64,000 bases of DNA, from positions 170,865-234,864 of the forward strand of contig JAEKKJ010000013.1 in NCBI GenBank assembly GCA_019510435.1. Direction: 5' to 3'. Positions 45,783 to 55,964 of this stretch are shown piece after piece; the stretch's first letter is position 1, and each line of letters opens with the position of its first letter. Made by a program: the position numbers and the translations under genes. The stretch is from Caulobacterales bacterium (lineage in GTDB: Bacteria; Pseudomonadota; Alphaproteobacteria; Caulobacterales; Caulobacteraceae). The notes beneath the pieces were generated by a model. That model made no database searches and was not told the origin of the DNA. It saw only the letters and a list, made by a program, of their open reading frames with translations.

Positions 45783-46523
45783 ATGACGGCGCATCCGCCT
45801 ATCGAGGCCTATGACGAGCTCGACTCCACCAACGCTGAGGCGCGTAGGCGCGCCGAGGCTGGGGAAGCGGGCCCGGTCTGGATCACGGCCGCCGTGCAGA
45901 CGGCCGGGCGAGGCCGGCGTGGCCGCGCCTGGTCGACCAAGCGCGGCAACCTCGCGGCGACGCTGCTGACCACCATCGACCGCCCGCCCGCGGAGGCGGC
46001 GCAGCTGTCGTTCGTGGCGGCGCTGGCGGCATGCGACCTGGCAGACACCTGCCTGGGCCCTGGCGCGGCGCGGCTCAAGTGGCCCAACGACGTGCTGGTG
46101 CACGGCAGGAAGGCCGTCGGCATCCTGGTGGAGTCCGGCAGCCGGCCGGACGGGCGGCTGTGGCTGGCGGTCGGCGTCGGGGTGAACCTGGCGCACGCGC
46201 CGCAGGACGTGGAGCGCCCCGCGACCGCCTTCGCGGACCATATGGCCAGCCCGCCGCCTGCGCCGCGCGACGCCCTGGAGGTCCTGGCGGCCGCGTTCGA
46301 GCGCTGGCGGCTGGCCTGGGTCATCCAGGGATTCGCCCCGATCGCCGCAGGCTGGTCCGAGCGCGCCACCGGCCTTGGCCAGCGCTGCGAGGCGCGCCTG
46401 CCCAGCCGGACGCTCGCGGGCGTGGCGGAAGGGTTGGATCCGGACGGCGCCCTGCGGCTTCGGCTGGACGACGGCGCCCTTGAGCGCATAACGGCCGGCG
46501 ACGTGTTCTTCGGAGGGGCGTGA
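45783..46523 (+). CDS. birA: Biotin--[acetyl-CoA-carboxylase] ligase
   Basis: 246 residues, class I biotin protein ligase without the DNA-binding domain of E. coli BirA, so it is probably not a repressor. Biotinyl-AMP loop [28 protein letters not shown] (lysine-containing active site) and [10 protein letters not shown] are visible. It attaches biotin to carboxylases such as AccB and propionyl-CoA carboxylase. coaX begins one base after its stop; operon birA-coaX-rnj. Confidence 0.95.
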   Translation: MTAHPPIEAYDELDSTNAEARRRAEAGEAGPVWITAAVQTAGRGRRGRAWSTKRGNLAATLLTTIDRPPAEAAQLSFVAALAACDLADTCLGPGAARLKWPNDVLVHGRKAVGILVESGSRPDGRLWLAVGVGVNLAHAPQDVERPATAFADHMASPPPAPRDALEVLAAAFERWRLAWVIQGFAPIAAGWSERATGLGQRCEARLPSRTLAGVAEGLDPDGALRLRLDDGALERITAGDVFFGGA

Positions 46524-46524
46524 G

Positions 46525-47298
46525 ATGCTGCTGGCGATCGAGCAGGGCAACACCAACACCCTCTTCGCGGTCCATGACGGCGAGCGCTGGACCGCGCAAT
46601 GGCGGGCGGGCACCGACTCCACGCGGACCGCCGACGAATACGCGGTCTGGCTGTCGCAGCTGCTGGGCATGGCGGGCCTGGCGCTCGGCGCCTTCGACGG
46701 CTGCATCATCTCCAGCGTGGTGCCGCAGTCGATCTTCAACCTGCGCAACCTGGCGCGGCGCTACCTGCATGTGGAGCCGCTGGTGATTGGCGAGAACGTC
46801 GACCTCGGCATCCCGGTGCGGATCGACAAGCCCAGCGAGGCCGGCGCCGACCGCCTGGTGAACGCCATCGGGGCCCATGTGGTCTATGACGGGCCCCTGA
46901 TCGTGATCGACAGCGGCACCGCCACCACCTTCGACGTCATCGGCGCCGACGGCGGGTTCGAGGGCGGCGTGATCGCGCCCGGGATCAACCTGTCGATGGA
47001 GGCTTTGCACAATGCGGCGGCCAAACTGCCCAGGGTCGCCATCCAGAAACCGCAGCGGGTGGTGGGGACCGACACCGTGGGCGCCATGCAATCGGGCGTA
47101 TTCTGGGGCTACATCGCCCTGATCGAGGGCCTGGTGGCGCGCATCAAGGCCGAACGGAGCGAGAAGCTGACGGTGATCGCCACCGGCGGCGTGGCCTCGC
47201 TGTTCCATGGAGCGACCTTGAGTATCGACCATTTCGACCCGGACCTGACCATCCGGGGCATGCTGGAAATCTGGCGCCGCAACCGGGCCGCCGTCTGA
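46525..47298 (+). CDS. coaX: Type III pantothenate kinase
   Basis: 257 residues. Actin-like fold enzyme for the first step of CoA synthesis. The N-terminal [15 protein letters not shown] is the phosphate-1 loop, [10 protein letters not shown] and [13 protein letters not shown] hold the metal-binding and ribose motifs, and [15 protein letters not shown] is characteristic. Overlaps rnj by one base (TGATG). Insensitive to CoA feedback as a family property. Confidence 0.95.
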   Translation: MLLAIEQGNTNTLFAVHDGERWTAQWRAGTDSTRTADEYAVWLSQLLGMAGLALGAFDGCIISSVVPQSIFNLRNLARRYLHVEPLVIGENVDLGIPVRIDKPSEAGADRLVNAIGAHVVYDGPLIVIDSGTATTFDVIGADGGFEGGVIAPGINLSMEALHNAAAKLPRVAIQKPQRVVGTDTVGAMQSGVFWGYIALIEGLVARIKAERSEKLTVIATGGVASLFHGATLSIDHFDPDLTIRGMLEIWRRNRAAV

Positions 47299-48977
47299 TG
47301 GCCCGCGCACGCGACGACGAGCTCGTCTTCCTGCCCCTGGGCGGGTCGAACGAGATCGGCATGAACTTCAACCTCTACGGCTTCGGGCCGGCGCACGACC
47401 GCAAGTGGATCGTCGTCGACCTGGGCGTGACGTTCGGCGACCAGACCACGCCCGGCGTCGAGGTGATCCTGCCCGACCCGACGTTCATCGAGGAGCACGC
47501 CCACCGCATCCTGGGCATCGTGCTGACCCACGCCCACGAGGACCATATCGGCGCCGTCGCCTGGCTGTGGCCGCGGCTGAAGGCGCCGCTGTACGCCACG
47601 CCCTTCACCGCCTTCCTGCTGCGCGAGAAGCTGCGCGAGGCCGATCTCCTGGACGAGGTGGAGATCACCGAGGTGCCGCTGGGCGGCTCCATCGAGCTGG
47701 GCCCGTTCAAGCTGGACCTGATCACCCTGACCCACTCGATCCCGGAGCCCAATGGCCTGGCGATCCGCACGCCCCTGGGCACGATCCTGCACACCGGCGA
47801 CTGGAAGATCGACCCGGACCCGCTGCTCGGTGGGGTCACCGACGAGGACGCCATCCGCCGGCTGGGCGACGAGGGCGTCCTGGCCATGGTGTGCGATTCC
47901 ACCAATGTCTTCGTGGACGGCCACGCCGGGTCGGAAGCTGAGGTGCGCGACGCCCTGATCCCGCTGATCGGGGGCCTGAAGGGCAAGGTGGCGGTCGCCT
48001 GCTTCGCCTCCAACGTGGCCCGGATGGACAGCGTGATCCGCGCCGCCGAGGCCAATGGGCGGCGCGTCTGTCTGGTGGGCCGCTCGATGATCCGCATGGC
48101 GGCCGCCGCCAAGTCCGTGGGCCTGATGCAGGACATCAAGCCGTTCCTGGACGACACCGAGGCCAAGCACCTGCCGCCCAATGCCGTGCTGTATCTGTGC
48201 ACCGGCAGCCAGGGCGAGCCGCGTGCGGCCCTGTCGCGCATCGCCGACGGCACCCACCCGCACGTGAACCTGGGGGCAGGGGACGCCTGCGTCTTCTCCA
48301 GCCGGGTGATCCCCGGCAACGAGATCCCGATCCGCAACCTGCAGAACAAGCTGACCGAGCGCGGCGTGCGGCTCTACACCGAGCGCGACCACCCCGGCAT
48401 CCACGTCTCCGGCCACCCGTGCCGCGACGAGCTGGCCGAGATGTATCGCTGGGCGCGCCCGACCATCGCCGTGCCGACCCACGGCGAGCGGCGCCACCTG
48501 ATGGAGCACGCCGCCTTCGCCCGCGACCTGCAGGTGCCGCAGCAGGTGACGCCGCGCAACGGCGACATGGTGCGCCTGGCGCCGGGCCGTGCCGAGATCA
48601 TCGACGAGGTGGTCGCCGGCCGGCTCTACGTGGACGCCGGCATGGTGGTGCCCGAGAACGGCGACGCCCTGCGTGAGCGGCGACATGCGGCGTTCAACGG
48701 CGTGGTGGCCGTGTCCGTCGTGCTGGACGGCCGCGGCAAGATCGTCAGCGGCCCGCAGGTCCGCGCCCTGGGCCTGCCGACCGAGGACGAGGACCACCTG
48801 GACGACGTGCTGGACGACCTGGCCGACGAGGCGGAGGCGGCGCTGAAGCGCCTCAAGGGCGATGACCTGGAGCTGGACGAGGCCATCGAGAAGGCCATCT
48901 CCCGCGGCGTGAAGAAGGCCAGCCAGCGCATCTGGGGCCGGCGGCCGGTGGTGGAGACCACGGTGCTGCGGGTCTGA
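47298..48977 (+). CDS. rnj: Ribonuclease J
   Basis: 559 residues. Metallo-beta-lactamase/beta-CASP nuclease with HAHEDH (residues ~76-81) in LTHAHEDHIGAVAWL, the beta-CASP region (GSQGEPRAALSRIADGTHP), a His in HVSGHPCRDELAEMYRW, and a C-terminal domain. It has 5'-to-3' exonuclease and endonuclease activity in rRNA and mRNA turnover. Third gene of the birA-coaX-rnj operon. Confidence 0.95.
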   Translation: MARARDDELVFLPLGGSNEIGMNFNLYGFGPAHDRKWIVVDLGVTFGDQTTPGVEVILPDPTFIEEHAHRILGIVLTHAHEDHIGAVAWLWPRLKAPLYATPFTAFLLREKLREADLLDEVEITEVPLGGSIELGPFKLDLITLTHSIPEPNGLAIRTPLGTILHTGDWKIDPDPLLGGVTDEDAIRRLGDEGVLAMVCDSTNVFVDGHAGSEAEVRDALIPLIGGLKGKVAVACFASNVARMDSVIRAAEANGRRVCLVGRSMIRMAAAAKSVGLMQDIKPFLDDTEAKHLPPNAVLYLCTGSQGEPRAALSRIADGTHPHVNLGAGDACVFSSRVIPGNEIPIRNLQNKLTERGVRLYTERDHPGIHVSGHPCRDELAEMYRWARPTIAVPTHGERRHLMEHAAFARDLQVPQQVTPRNGDMVRLAPGRAEIIDEVVAGRLYVDAGMVVPENGDALRERRHAAFNGVVAVSVVLDGRGKIVSGPQVRALGLPTEDEDHLDDVLDDLADEAEAALKRLKGDDLELDEAIEKAISRGVKKASQRIWGRRPVVETTVLRV

Positions 48978-49011
48978 GGCGCCGGGTCCGCTTGGGGGCG
49001 CTTGGGGGCTC

Positions 49012-49980
49012 TCAGCCCGCCAAGCCCAGCCCATTGATCTCCGCCATCTGCTCCGCGGAATAGGCGCCCGCCGCCTCGGCCGCGACGCACATCGCCAGCT
49101 CCGTCCGGTTCTTCACCCCCAGCACCACGGTGTCGTGGTTGGGCATCGACAGCGCATAGCGGTGGGCCACATAGGCCGGGTCCTCGCCCCAGCGCGCGCA
49201 TAGCGCTCGGAACGGCGCCGCGCGGTCGTAGTCGCCGCGGTCCGGGCTGTTGGGGGACAGCTCGCGGTCCACCGCGACGGTGAGTGCGCCGGCCTGGACG
49301 GCGCGGATGCCCATGACACCGCAGCCCGCGGCCTTGGCGGCGCCGGCCACGTCTCGCGGCCGCGCCGGCTCGGCATAGCGCTTCAGCGCCCCGGGGCTGT
49401 CCATCAGGTTGGCGATCGCCTGCACCACGTCGGGGCGGGGCGTGTGGTCGATAGCCGCCAGCACTGGGGTCGGCACCCCGATGCCGGTGATCCCCCAGGC
49501 GCGGATTCGGCCCTGCGCCTTAAGCCGTTCCATCGCCGGAACCACCTCGTCCACATAGAGCGACCAGCCGGTGGAGAAGCGGTCCCGGCTCGCATTGCCG
49601 TGGGCGTAGTCGTAGCCGTCGGCGTGGATGTTGGAGTGCAGGAAGAAGACGTCCACGTGCGGCAGGCGCATGGCGGCGAGGCTGGCCTCCAGCGACGCGG
49701 TGAGGAGGCCCGCCACGTCCTGCGGCTCCGGCGAGCCCAGCTGGCACTTGGTGGTGAAGCGCAGGTGGCTCGGCGGCCGGCCCTCGAACGCCTCGCCCAG
49801 GAAGGCCTCGGCGTTGCGGTACATGGGCGCCGCGTCGATCAGGCTGATCCCGGCGTTGACGGCGGCGCGGACCGTGGCCAGCGCCTCCTCATGGCTGGTC
49901 TCGCCCCAAATCTGGCCGATGCCGCCGCCCAGGGTCAGGCGACTGACCTCGCCCAGCGGGCCCAGTGTGGCCGTCCTCAT
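49012..49980 (-). CDS. Aldo/keto reductase
   Basis: 322 residues from the internal ATG 49980, which has AAGGGGAGACGCC; the longer frame to 50046 lacks support. (beta/alpha)8 NADPH oxidoreductase with the tetrad Asp/Tyr in SLIDAAPMYRNAEAFLGEAF, Lys in RFTTKCQL and His in VFFLHSNIH. Closest in style to D-threo-aldose 1-dehydrogenase (L-fucose dehydrogenase-like) members. Converges on rnj and diverges from the CoA-transferase gene. Substrate unknown. Confidence 0.88.
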   Translation of the reverse strand: MRTATLGPLGEVSRLTLGGGIGQIWGETSHEEALATVRAAVNAGISLIDAAPMYRNAEAFLGEAFEGRPPSHLRFTTKCQLGSPEPQDVAGLLTASLEASLAAMRLPHVDVFFLHSNIHADGYDYAHGNASRDRFSTGWSLYVDEVVPAMERLKAQGRIRAWGITGIGVPTPVLAAIDHTPRPDVVQAIANLMDSPGALKRYAEPARPRDVAGAAKAAGCGVMGIRAVQAGALTVAVDRELSPNSPDRGDYDRAAPFRALCARWGEDPAYVAHRYALSMPNHDTVVLGVKNRTELAMCVAAEAAGAYSAEQMAEINGLGLAG

Positions 49981-50075
49981 GGCGTCTCCCCTTCGAATTT
50001 TCGGCACGGTAGCACGCTTGCCCCAACCCGCGCGGCCGGGGATCATGCAGGAAAAGCTAGGGAGGCCCGCCCGCC

Positions 50076-52337
50076 ATGACCGCCTACCAAGGCGTCCGCA
50101 TCGCCGACTTCAGCCAGGGCGTCGCCGGACCGATGGCGGCCATGCTGCTGGGCGACTTCGCGGCCGAGGTGGTGAAGGTCGAACCGCCCGGCGGCGATCG
50201 GCTGCAGGACCATCCCGGCTACCTGGCCTGGAACCGCAACAAGCAGGTCGTCACGCTGGACCTGGAGAGCGCCGCTGGCGTCGCGGCGGCGCGCGAGCTG
50301 GTGGCGGGCGCCGACGTGGCGCTGTTCGACTATGCGCCCGGCCGGCTGGAGGCCCTGGGCCTGGATGGGCCGACGCTGACCGCCGCGCACCCTGCGCTGG
50401 TCCACGCCTGGATGCCGCCCTATGGCGTCAGCGGCGCCTGGAGCCAACTTCCACCGCACCACAGCCTCCTGACCGGCCTGACCTCCACGGCGTTCCGGCA
50501 GGGCGCCTACGCCGACCAACCGATCCACCTGACCCTACCCATCGCCTGGTATGGCCAGGCGGTGATGACCGCGGGCGCCATCGGCGCGGCGCTTTACGAG
50601 CGCAGCCGCAGCGGGCGCGGCCAGGCCCTGACGGTGAGCGGGATCCACGGGGCGGCCGAGGTGTCGGGCCTGCAGCGGATCCTGGAGGCCGAGCCGATCC
50701 CACGCGGCACGCCGCCCGGCGCTAACCCGCGCTACCGGCTCTACCAATGCGCCGACGGGGAGTGGTTTTTCCTGGGCACGCTGTTCACGGGCTTCTACCG
50801 CAAGGCCTTCGCGACGCTCGGCCTGGAGGACGCCTTCGAGGCGCTGGAGCTGGATATGGTCGCCGCGCGCGACCTGCTGGAGGGGATCTTCCTCACTCGC
50901 AGGCGCGACGAATGGCTGGCCGAACTGCAGGCCAATGACGTGCCCTGTGCGCCGGTGAAGCTGCGCGAGGACTGGTTCGCGGGCGAGATCGTGCGGGAGG
51001 CGGGCCTGCGGCTGACACTGCCGCACCCCACTTTGGGGGAGGTCGCCATGCCGGCCCCGCCCGCGCGCCTCTCGGCCACCCCGGCCGAGGTCCGCACCCT
51101 GCCGCAGCGGATCGCCGAGCCGCCGCGCTGGACGCCGCGGGCGGCGGGCCCGGCGATGGCCACGCCGGCTGGCGGGCCGCTCGCCGGCGTCAAGGTGCTG
51201 AACCTGGGCACGGTCATCGCCGGCGCCTACGCCGGCACGATCCTGGCTAACTTCGGGGCCGAGGTGGTCAAGATCGAGAGCCGGGAGGCCGACCCGTTCC
51301 GCTCCGATGGCGCGCAGTTCGTGGGCTACAACCACGGCTCGCGGGGCCTGGGCCTCGACCTGAAGCAGACCGCCGCGCGCGAGCTGTTCCTGGACCTCGT
51401 CCGCGACGCCGACGTGGTGATCGACAACTACCGCCTGGGCGTGCGCGCCCGGCTGGGCATCGACTACCCGGCGCTGCGGGGCATCAACCCGCGGATCATC
51501 TCCTGCTCGATCAACGCCTATGGCGACACCGGGCCGCGGGCCGCGCGACCGGGTTTCGATCCGCTGCTGCAGGCCGAGGGCGGGATGATGGCCGGCCAGG
51601 GCGGGGCGGAGACGCCCACGCTCTACACCATCGCGGTGAACGACGTGGCCACCGCCGGCGTCGTGGCGGCCTCGGTGATCGCGGCGCTGAACGCCCGTGC
51701 GCGGACCGGCGAAGGCCAGGAAATCCTCTCCAGCCTCCTGGCGCAGAGCCTGCTGTTCCAGCTGGGCGAGGTGGTGGACTACCCTGGCCGCCCGCCGAAC
51801 CCTCAGGGGGTGCTGGACTGCGTGGGCGTCTCAGCCGTGCATCGCTACTACGCCTGCGCCGACGGCTGGATCGGCGTGGCCTGTTCAACGGCCGGCGAGG
51901 TTGAGGCGCTGGGCCGAACCCTCGGGCTCGAGCTGGACGGTGCGGCGCTGGCGGCGCCGGCGCAGGGCGAGGTGGCGACGCGGATCGCGGCGGCCCTGGC
52001 GGAGCGTCCGCGCGGGCCCTTGCTGGAGGCGCTGCTGGCCGCTGGTGTCGCCGCGGCGCCAGCGCTGCGCGGCGCGGAGGCGCTCGCCGACCCCTGGCTC
52101 TGGGAAAACGGCTTCATGGAGCAGTGGCGCCATCCGCGCCTGGGCCCGACCGTCAGCGCCAGGGGCTTCGCCGACTTCGCCCGCACCCCCAGCGGTTTCC
52201 ACCACCCCACGCCCGACCTCGGCGAGCATTCGCGCCAGGTCCTGGAGGGCTATGGCGTCCCACCGGAACGGATCGCGGCGCTGTTCGCCAGCGGGGCGGT
52301 GTTCGGCGGCGCAGGCGTCGCCGTCGCCGCTCAGTAG
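50076..52337 (+). CDS. Double-length CaiB/BaiF family III CoA-transferase
   Basis: 753 residues, about twice a normal family III CoA-transferase (~400). Domain 1 (~1-345) begins VRIADFSQGVAGPMAAMLLG and AAEVVKVEPPGGDRL. Domain 2 (~370-740) begins VKVLNLGTVIAGAYAGTILA and GAEVVKIESREADPF. At the catalytic Asp position domain 2 has VNDVATAGVVAA, while the aligned site of domain 1 (AWYGQAVMTAGAIGAAL) has Trp, so only the second active site looks competent. These enzymes move CoA between carboxylic acids; here it may act in acyl-CoA catabolism next to methylmalonyl-CoA epimerase. Two-domain members exist (e.g. alpha-methylacyl-CoA racemase-like fusions). Substrate unknown. Confidence 0.88.
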   Translation: MTAYQGVRIADFSQGVAGPMAAMLLGDFAAEVVKVEPPGGDRLQDHPGYLAWNRNKQVVTLDLESAAGVAAARELVAGADVALFDYAPGRLEALGLDGPTLTAAHPALVHAWMPPYGVSGAWSQLPPHHSLLTGLTSTAFRQGAYADQPIHLTLPIAWYGQAVMTAGAIGAALYERSRSGRGQALTVSGIHGAAEVSGLQRILEAEPIPRGTPPGANPRYRLYQCADGEWFFLGTLFTGFYRKAFATLGLEDAFEALELDMVAARDLLEGIFLTRRRDEWLAELQANDVPCAPVKLREDWFAGEIVREAGLRLTLPHPTLGEVAMPAPPARLSATPAEVRTLPQRIAEPPRWTPRAAGPAMATPAGGPLAGVKVLNLGTVIAGAYAGTILANFGAEVVKIESREADPFRSDGAQFVGYNHGSRGLGLDLKQTAARELFLDLVRDADVVIDNYRLGVRARLGIDYPALRGINPRIISCSINAYGDTGPRAARPGFDPLLQAEGGMMAGQGGAETPTLYTIAVNDVATAGVVAASVIAALNARARTGEGQEILSSLLAQSLLFQLGEVVDYPGRPPNPQGVLDCVGVSAVHRYYACADGWIGVACSTAGEVEALGRTLGLELDGAALAAPAQGEVATRIAAALAERPRGPLLEALLAAGVAAAPALRGAEALADPWLWENGFMEQWRHPRLGPTVSARGFADFARTPSGFHHPTPDLGEHSRQVLEGYGVPPERIAALFASGAVFGGAGVAVAAQ

Positions 52338-52400
52338 CTCCCGCGGGGTGTGACCCAGGGTGATCTCGCGCCAGTGCGCGGCCGGCGCTATACCGCCCGC

Positions 52401-52823
52401 ATGATCGGCCGTCTGAACCACGTGGGCGTCGCAACGCCCTCCATCGAGAAGTCCGTGGCGCTCTACCGCGACCTGCTGGGCGCCACGAAGATCGGCGAGA
52501 AGTTCGCCATGCCCGAACAGGGCGTGTGGGTCTGTTTCGTCGACGTGCCCAACAGCCAGATCGAACTGATCGAGCCGTATGGCGAGTCCTCGCCGATCCA
52601 CGGCTTCCTGGCCAAGAACCCGGCCGGCGGCCAGCACCACATCTGCTTCGAGGTGGAGAACATCGAGGCGGCGCGGGACGACATGGTGGCCAAGGGCGCC
52701 ACCGTGCTCAACAACGGGACCCCGCGGATCGGCGCCCACGGCGTGCCGGTGATCTTCGTGCATCCCAAGAACATGGGCGGCGTGCTAGTGGAGTTAATGG
52801 AGACCCCCAAGGCCAGCCACTGA
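52401..52823 (+). CDS. mce: Methylmalonyl-CoA epimerase
   Basis: 140 residues from ATG 52401. Vicinal-oxygen-chelate fold: RLNHVGVATPSIEKSVALYR, GGQHHICFEVENIEAARDDM, and the metal ligands His (in NHVGV), His (in GQHHICF) and Glu (in VLVELMETP). Interconverts (2R)- and (2S)-methylmalonyl-CoA in propionyl-CoA use. One-base overlap with the DUF1467 gene (TGATG). Confidence 0.95.
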   Translation: MIGRLNHVGVATPSIEKSVALYRDLLGATKIGEKFAMPEQGVWVCFVDVPNSQIELIEPYGESSPIHGFLAKNPAGGQHHICFEVENIEAARDDMVAKGATVLNNGTPRIGAHGVPVIFVHPKNMGGVLVELMETPKASH

Positions 52824-53089
52824 TGCAACTGACGCCCTTCACCGCCTTCGCCATCTACGCCACCATCTGGTGGACGGTGCTGTTCGCCGTGCTGCCGTTC
52901 GGCGTCACCAGCCATGCCGAGGCGGGGATCGACAAGGGCGACGGGGGCGATCCGGGCGCGCCGGTGGACCCGAAGCTGAAGAAGAAGTTCTTCACCACCA
53001 CCTGGATCGCGGCCGTGGTGTTCGCTGTGCTCTATGCGGTGCTGACCTTCGCTCACCTCAAACTGCCCCATCTGCCCAGCGGACTGTAG
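52823..53089 (+). CDS. DUF1467-family small membrane protein
   Basis: 88 residues, two transmembrane helices (~8-28 and ~60-80) separated by a soluble loop rich in Gly/Asp/Lys (PFGVTSHAEAGIDKGDGGDP). This IYATIWWTVLFAVLPFGV pattern is DUF1467, conserved in alphaproteobacteria between mce and proS. Function unknown. Followed by a 263-base gap with palindromic repeat copy C. Confidence 0.9.
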   Translation: MQLTPFTAFAIYATIWWTVLFAVLPFGVTSHAEAGIDKGDGGDPGAPVDPKLKKKFFTTTWIAAVVFAVLYAVLTFAHLKLPHLPSGL

Positions 53090-53135
53090 GGCGGGTTTTC
53101 TGGAGACTCCGCGGCAGCGGAGGCTCGGCAATTTG

Positions 53136-53221
53136 AACCACGAACCACACGAAGCACACGAACCAGGCGCGCGGCGGCCTGCGGATGTTTGCCGTTCGTG
53201 TGGTTCGTGTGGTTCGTGGTT
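53136..53221. repeat. Interspersed palindromic repeat, copy C
   Basis: Arms 53136-53163 and 53194-53221 are 28 bases each with two mismatches (a GAAGCAC unit in the left arm), around a 30-base loop. Right arm GTTCGTGTGGTTCGTGTGG continues TTCGTGGTT. Flanks are CTCCGCGG and TTTGAA before the left arm and CGCCGCTTCGCGGCC after, as in copy B. It fills the gap between the DUF1467 gene and proS. Confidence 0.9.
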
Positions 53222-53352
53222 GATTGAATGACCGCGCCGCTTCGCGGCCTTGGGTTTCGGCCCTGATCCGGCCAGCCGCGTCGCCTCATCGTTGCCAAGG
53301 TCTTCGTGGCAGGGCTATCAGGGCGGTCCGCCGTAACGCCTCCGGGAGTCCC

Positions 53353-54672
53353 ATGCGCCTTTCGCGATATTTCATGCCGACGCTTCGCGAGGCGCCCGCC
53401 GACGCCCAGATCGTCTCGCACCAGCTGATGCTGCGGGCCGGGCTGATCCGGCAGGAGGCCGCGGGCATCTACGCCTGGCTGCCCCTGGGCCTGAAGGTCC
53501 TGAAGAAGATCGAGCAGGTGGTGCGCGAGGAGATGAACCGCGCCGGCGCCGTCGAGATCCTGATGCCGACCCTGCAGCTGGCCGACCTGTGGCGCGAGAG
53601 CGGCCGCTATGACGACTACGGCGAGGAGATGCTGCGGATCAAGGACCGCCACGAGCGGGACCTGCTGTACGGCCCGACCGCGGAGGAGGTCGTCACCGAC
53701 ATCTTCCGAAGTTACATCAAGTCCTACAAGGACTTGCCGAAGAATCTTTACAACATCCAGTGGAAGTTCCGCGATGAGCGCCGCCCCCGCTTCGGGGTGA
53801 TGCGCGGGCGCGAGTTCCTGATGAAGGACGCATATTCGTTCGACATCGACGAGGCCAGCGCCCGGCGCTCGTACAACCGCATGTTCCTGGCATACCTCAA
53901 CGTCTATGCGCGGCTGGGCCTGAAGGCGATCCCGGTGCGGGCCGACACCGGCCCCATCGGCGGCGACCTTTCCCACGAGTTCATCATCCTGGCCGAGACC
54001 GGCGAGAGCGAGGTCTTCGCGCACCGCGACCTCGTGGAAATGGGCGCACCCGGTCCCGACATCGACTGGGACGGCGACCTGCAGCCCCTGGTGGAGCAGC
54101 GCACGCGCCTCTATGCCGCCAGCGACGAGATGCATGACCAGGCCCGCTTCGAGGCCGAGGCGGCCGAGGGCGACCGCATGACCGCCCGCGGCATCGAGGT
54201 GGGCCATATCTTCTACTTCGGGGAGAAGTACTCCAAGCCGATGAAGGCCCTGGTCACCGGGCCGGACGGCAAGGACGTCCCCGTGCAGATGGGCTCCTAC
54301 GGCGTGGGCGTCTCGCGCCTGGTGGCCGCGATCATCGAGGCCAGCCACGACGACGCCGGCATCGTCTGGCCGGACAGCGTGGCCCCGTTCGGCGCCGCCA
54401 TCCTGAACCTGCGCGTGGGCGATGCGGGCTGCGACGCCGCGTGCGAGCAGGCGTACAAGGCCCTGACCGCGGCCGGCGTCGACCCGCTGTACGACGACCG
54501 CGACGACCGGCCCGGCGCCAAGTTCGCGGCCACCGACCTCGTCGGCATCCCCTGGCAGCTGGTGGTCGGTCCCAAGGGCCTGGCCGACGGCGTGGTGGAA
54601 CTGAAGCGCCGCGCCACCGGCGAACGCCAGAGCCTGCCCCTCGACGCCGCCCTGAAGGCCATCACCGGGTGA
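53353..54672 (+). CDS. proS: Prolyl-tRNA synthetase (short form)
   Basis: 439 residues from ATG 53353 (GGGAGTCCC upstream), the alphaproteobacterial short type lacking the editing insertion of E. coli ProS. Class II motifs: motif 1 near [17 protein letters not shown], motif 2 [20 protein letters not shown], motif 3 [14 protein letters not shown]. The anticodon-binding domain is C-terminal. Charges tRNA-Pro. GTGA overlap with lolC. Confidence 0.97.
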   Translation: MRLSRYFMPTLREAPADAQIVSHQLMLRAGLIRQEAAGIYAWLPLGLKVLKKIEQVVREEMNRAGAVEILMPTLQLADLWRESGRYDDYGEEMLRIKDRHERDLLYGPTAEEVVTDIFRSYIKSYKDLPKNLYNIQWKFRDERRPRFGVMRGREFLMKDAYSFDIDEASARRSYNRMFLAYLNVYARLGLKAIPVRADTGPIGGDLSHEFIILAETGESEVFAHRDLVEMGAPGPDIDWDGDLQPLVEQRTRLYAASDEMHDQARFEAEAAEGDRMTARGIEVGHIFYFGEKYSKPMKALVTGPDGKDVPVQMGSYGVGVSRLVAAIIEASHDDAGIVWPDSVAPFGAAILNLRVGDAGCDAACEQAYKALTAAGVDPLYDDRDDRPGAKFAATDLVGIPWQLVVGPKGLADGVVELKRRATGERQSLPLDAALKAITG

Positions 54673-55964
54673 CCGACGCCCGCGCCGTCATCGGCGGCCG
54701 TGCGCCGCCGTTCGGGCTTTGGGAGCGCACGCTCGCCGCGCGCTACCTGCGCGCCAAGCGCAGCCAGGGCGGGGTGGCGCTGATCTCGATCATCTCGTTC
54801 TTCGGGATCATGCTGGCGGTGGCGGTGCTGATCGGCACCATGTCGGTGATGAACGGGTTCCGCGCCCAGCTGCTGGACCGGATCCTGGGCTTCCAGGGCC
54901 ACCTCTTCGTCACCGGCGGCGTGCTGGACGGGCCCGAGCGGGACCTGGCCGTGCAGCGGATCCTGAAGGTCCCCGGCGTGACCCAGGCCCAGCCGATCGT
55001 CGAGGCCCAGGCCCTGGCGCTCGGCCCCAGCCAGATCACCGGGGCCATCGTGCGGGGGGTGCGGCCGCAGGACCTCACCGCCACCGACCTGGTGGCCAAG
55101 AACATCGCCAAGGGCTCGCTGAAGACCTTCGGCCAGGGCGAGTACGGCGGCGATGAGATCGTGGTGGGCCAGCGGCTGGCGGAACAGCTGGGCCTGAAGG
55201 TCGGCGACACCCTGACCCTGGTCTCTCCCTCCGGGGGCGCCACCGCCTTCGGGGGCACGCCCCTGCAGAAGACCTATACGATCGCGGCGACCTTCAGCGT
55301 GGGCATGAGCCAGTACGACCAGGCCTATATCTACATGCCGCTCAGCCAGGCCCAGCTGTTCTTCGGCCGCGAAGACACCGCCGACGCCATCGAGATCAAG
55401 GTGGTCAAGCCGGACGAGGCGCCGCGCATGAAGGCCGCCGTCGCCCGCGCCGCCGGGCCGGCCGCCGTGGTCAGCGACTGGACGCAGCGCGACTCCTCCT
55501 TCTGGGGCGCCCTCAACGTCGAGCGCACCACCATGCGGCTGATCCTCGGCATGCTAATCGTGATCGCCGCCCTCAACATCATCTCCGGCCTGGTGATGCT
55601 GGTGAAGAACAAGACCCGCGACATCGCCATCCTGCGGACCATGGGGGCGGGGCAGGGGGCGGTGATGCGTATCTTCTTCATGGCCGGCGCCAGCATCGGC
55701 GGGCTGGGCACCCTCGCCGGGGTGCTGCTGGGCACGCTGTTCGCCCTCTACATCGACCCGATCCAGTCCTTCGTGGAGTGGGCGACGGGCACGCCGGTGT
55801 TCGCCTCTGACGTCTATTACCTCTCGCGCATCCCGGCGAAGGTGGACTGGACGGAGGTGGCGGCCATCGCGGCCTTCGCCCTGGCCATGTCGTGCCTCTG
55901 GACCCTGCCGCCGGCGTGGCGGGCCTCGCGCCTCGATCCGGTGGAGGCGCTGCGGTATGAATGA
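54669..55964 (+). CDS. lolC: Lipoprotein-releasing ABC transporter permease
   Basis: 431 residues with a GTG start overlapping the proS stop. Four transmembrane helices: ~30-55 ([20 protein letters not shown]), then a large periplasmic MacB-like domain (~60-290), and three helices at ~300-425. LolC/E family fusion found where a single permease forms a homodimer. It detaches outer-membrane lipoproteins to LolA with LolD. lolD overlaps its 3' end by eight bases. Confidence 0.94.
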   Translation: MTDARAVIGGRAPPFGLWERTLAARYLRAKRSQGGVALISIISFFGIMLAVAVLIGTMSVMNGFRAQLLDRILGFQGHLFVTGGVLDGPERDLAVQRILKVPGVTQAQPIVEAQALALGPSQITGAIVRGVRPQDLTATDLVAKNIAKGSLKTFGQGEYGGDEIVVGQRLAEQLGLKVGDTLTLVSPSGGATAFGGTPLQKTYTIAATFSVGMSQYDQAYIYMPLSQAQLFFGREDTADAIEIKVVKPDEAPRMKAAVARAAGPAAVVSDWTQRDSSFWGALNVERTTMRLILGMLIVIAALNIISGLVMLVKNKTRDIAILRTMGAGQGAVMRIFFMAGASIGGLGTLAGVLLGTLFALYIDPIQSFVEWATGTPVFASDVYYLSRIPAKVDWTEVAAIAAFALAMSCLWTLPPAWRASRLDPVEALRYE

